Shown here: positions 63,918-64,000 of the stretch, in pieces
How positions within the stretch are numbered: the stretch's first letter is position 1
Layout: every line of letters begins with the position of its first letter
From: an uncultured Paracoccaceae bacterium
Lineage (GTDB): Bacteria; Pseudomonadota; Alphaproteobacteria; Rhodobacterales; Rhodobacteraceae
NCBI GenBank assembly: GCA_938005545.1
Contig: CALKXV010000031.1
Location: 116,460 to 180,459, forward strand
Direction of reading: 5' to 3'
Length of the DNA stretch: 64,000 nt
Notes under the pieces: model-generated
Told to the model about the DNA's origin: nothing
The model's input: only the letters and a program-made list of their open reading frames with translations
The model's database searches: none
Position numbers and translations under genes: made by a program

Positions 63918-64000
63918 TTATGCCGTTATGGAGCCCATTGGGCGCAGTTTGGCGAGTTTGCGGAGGTTTTGGGCGGTTGCTGCGAGGAGGAATTCGTCTT
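63918..64000 (-). mobile_element. C-terminal end of an IS transposase gene (partial)
   Basis: The minus strand from the window edge reads DEFLLAATAQNLRKLAKLRP then MGSITA and a stop. This resembles the conserved C-terminal tail of IS1182/IS5-type transposases. Only 27 codons are visible. The stretch 63774-63917 probably holds the right end of the element; a 9-base repeat CGAGTTTTT occurs there in both orientations, but I could not fix the terminal inverted repeat. Confidence 0.6.

Overview
The window reads as a piece of the main chromosome of a marine Rhodobacterales alphaproteobacterium (Roseobacter type). Evidence: the nuoM-nuoN-birA-coaX-rnj gene order, a direct-repeat LexA box of GTTC-N7-GTTC type before uvrA, a C4-pathway 5-aminolevulinate synthase (hemA), an alphaproteobacterial glycerol ABC transporter, and dense coding with many 1-4 nt gene overlaps. 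No species can be named from the sequence alone. No rRNA, tRNA or CRISPR array was seen. The only mobile DNA found is the tail of one transposase at the right edge.

Layout. 1-5142 (+): end of the complex I operon, then biotin ligase, type III pantothenate kinase and RNase J. 5185-9206 (-): a small secreted protein, a DEAD-box RNA helicase and release factor 3. 9421-13149 (+): an orphan xylulokinase and a soluble chemoreceptor with three PAS domains and a CheR-docking tail. 13210-15984: a DUF302 protein, a secreted esterase, a Tat-exported intradiol-dioxygenase-like protein and a ferric-reductase-like membrane protein. 16158-19526 (-): rhodanese, lytic transglycosylase lipoprotein, and a BlaR/BlaI-like pair with its own palindrome. 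19607-25623 (-): the glycerol ABC transporter operon glpV-S-T-P-Q plus a DUF2160 protein. 26094-31460 (+): a tightly coupled four-gene operon (gamma-glutamyltransferase, GNAT/FemAB-like transferase, thioesterase, adenylation-carrier fusion) that looks like a small uncharacterised assembly line. 31494-34831 (-): Hint-domain protein, coiled-coil protein, M20 dipeptidase. 34988-39467 (+): secreted protein, hemA, RodZ-like protein, ispG. 39564-40118 (+): a Rieske-protein paralogue that has lost its iron-sulfur ligands. 40247-48672: thiol-disulfide oxidoreductase, aminotransferase, amidase, PBP1A, MFS exporter, RF2. 48823-52526: unknown small protein, bactofilin with its M23 peptidase, DUF455 and Bcp. 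52605-63773 (+): AsmA/YhdP-like protein, queA, MFS, DUF924, dihydrolipoamide dehydrogenase and uvrA. 63918-64000 (-): transposase tail.

Themes. Much of the window concerns the cell envelope (MltB-like enzyme, AmiC, PBP1A, RodZ-like protein, bactofilin/M23 pair, AsmA-like protein). Two of the three release-factor functions (RF2 and RF3) are present. The strongest leads are the adenylation-carrier/thioesterase/GNAT/GGT operon and the cluster-less Rieske paralogue. Smaller ones are a sensor-less BlaR/BlaI pair with a candidate operator, a perfect palindrome before hemA, and a Tat-exported dioxygenase-like protein lacking its tyrosine ligands. All functional statements rest on reading motifs and family resemblance by eye; no database search was run.
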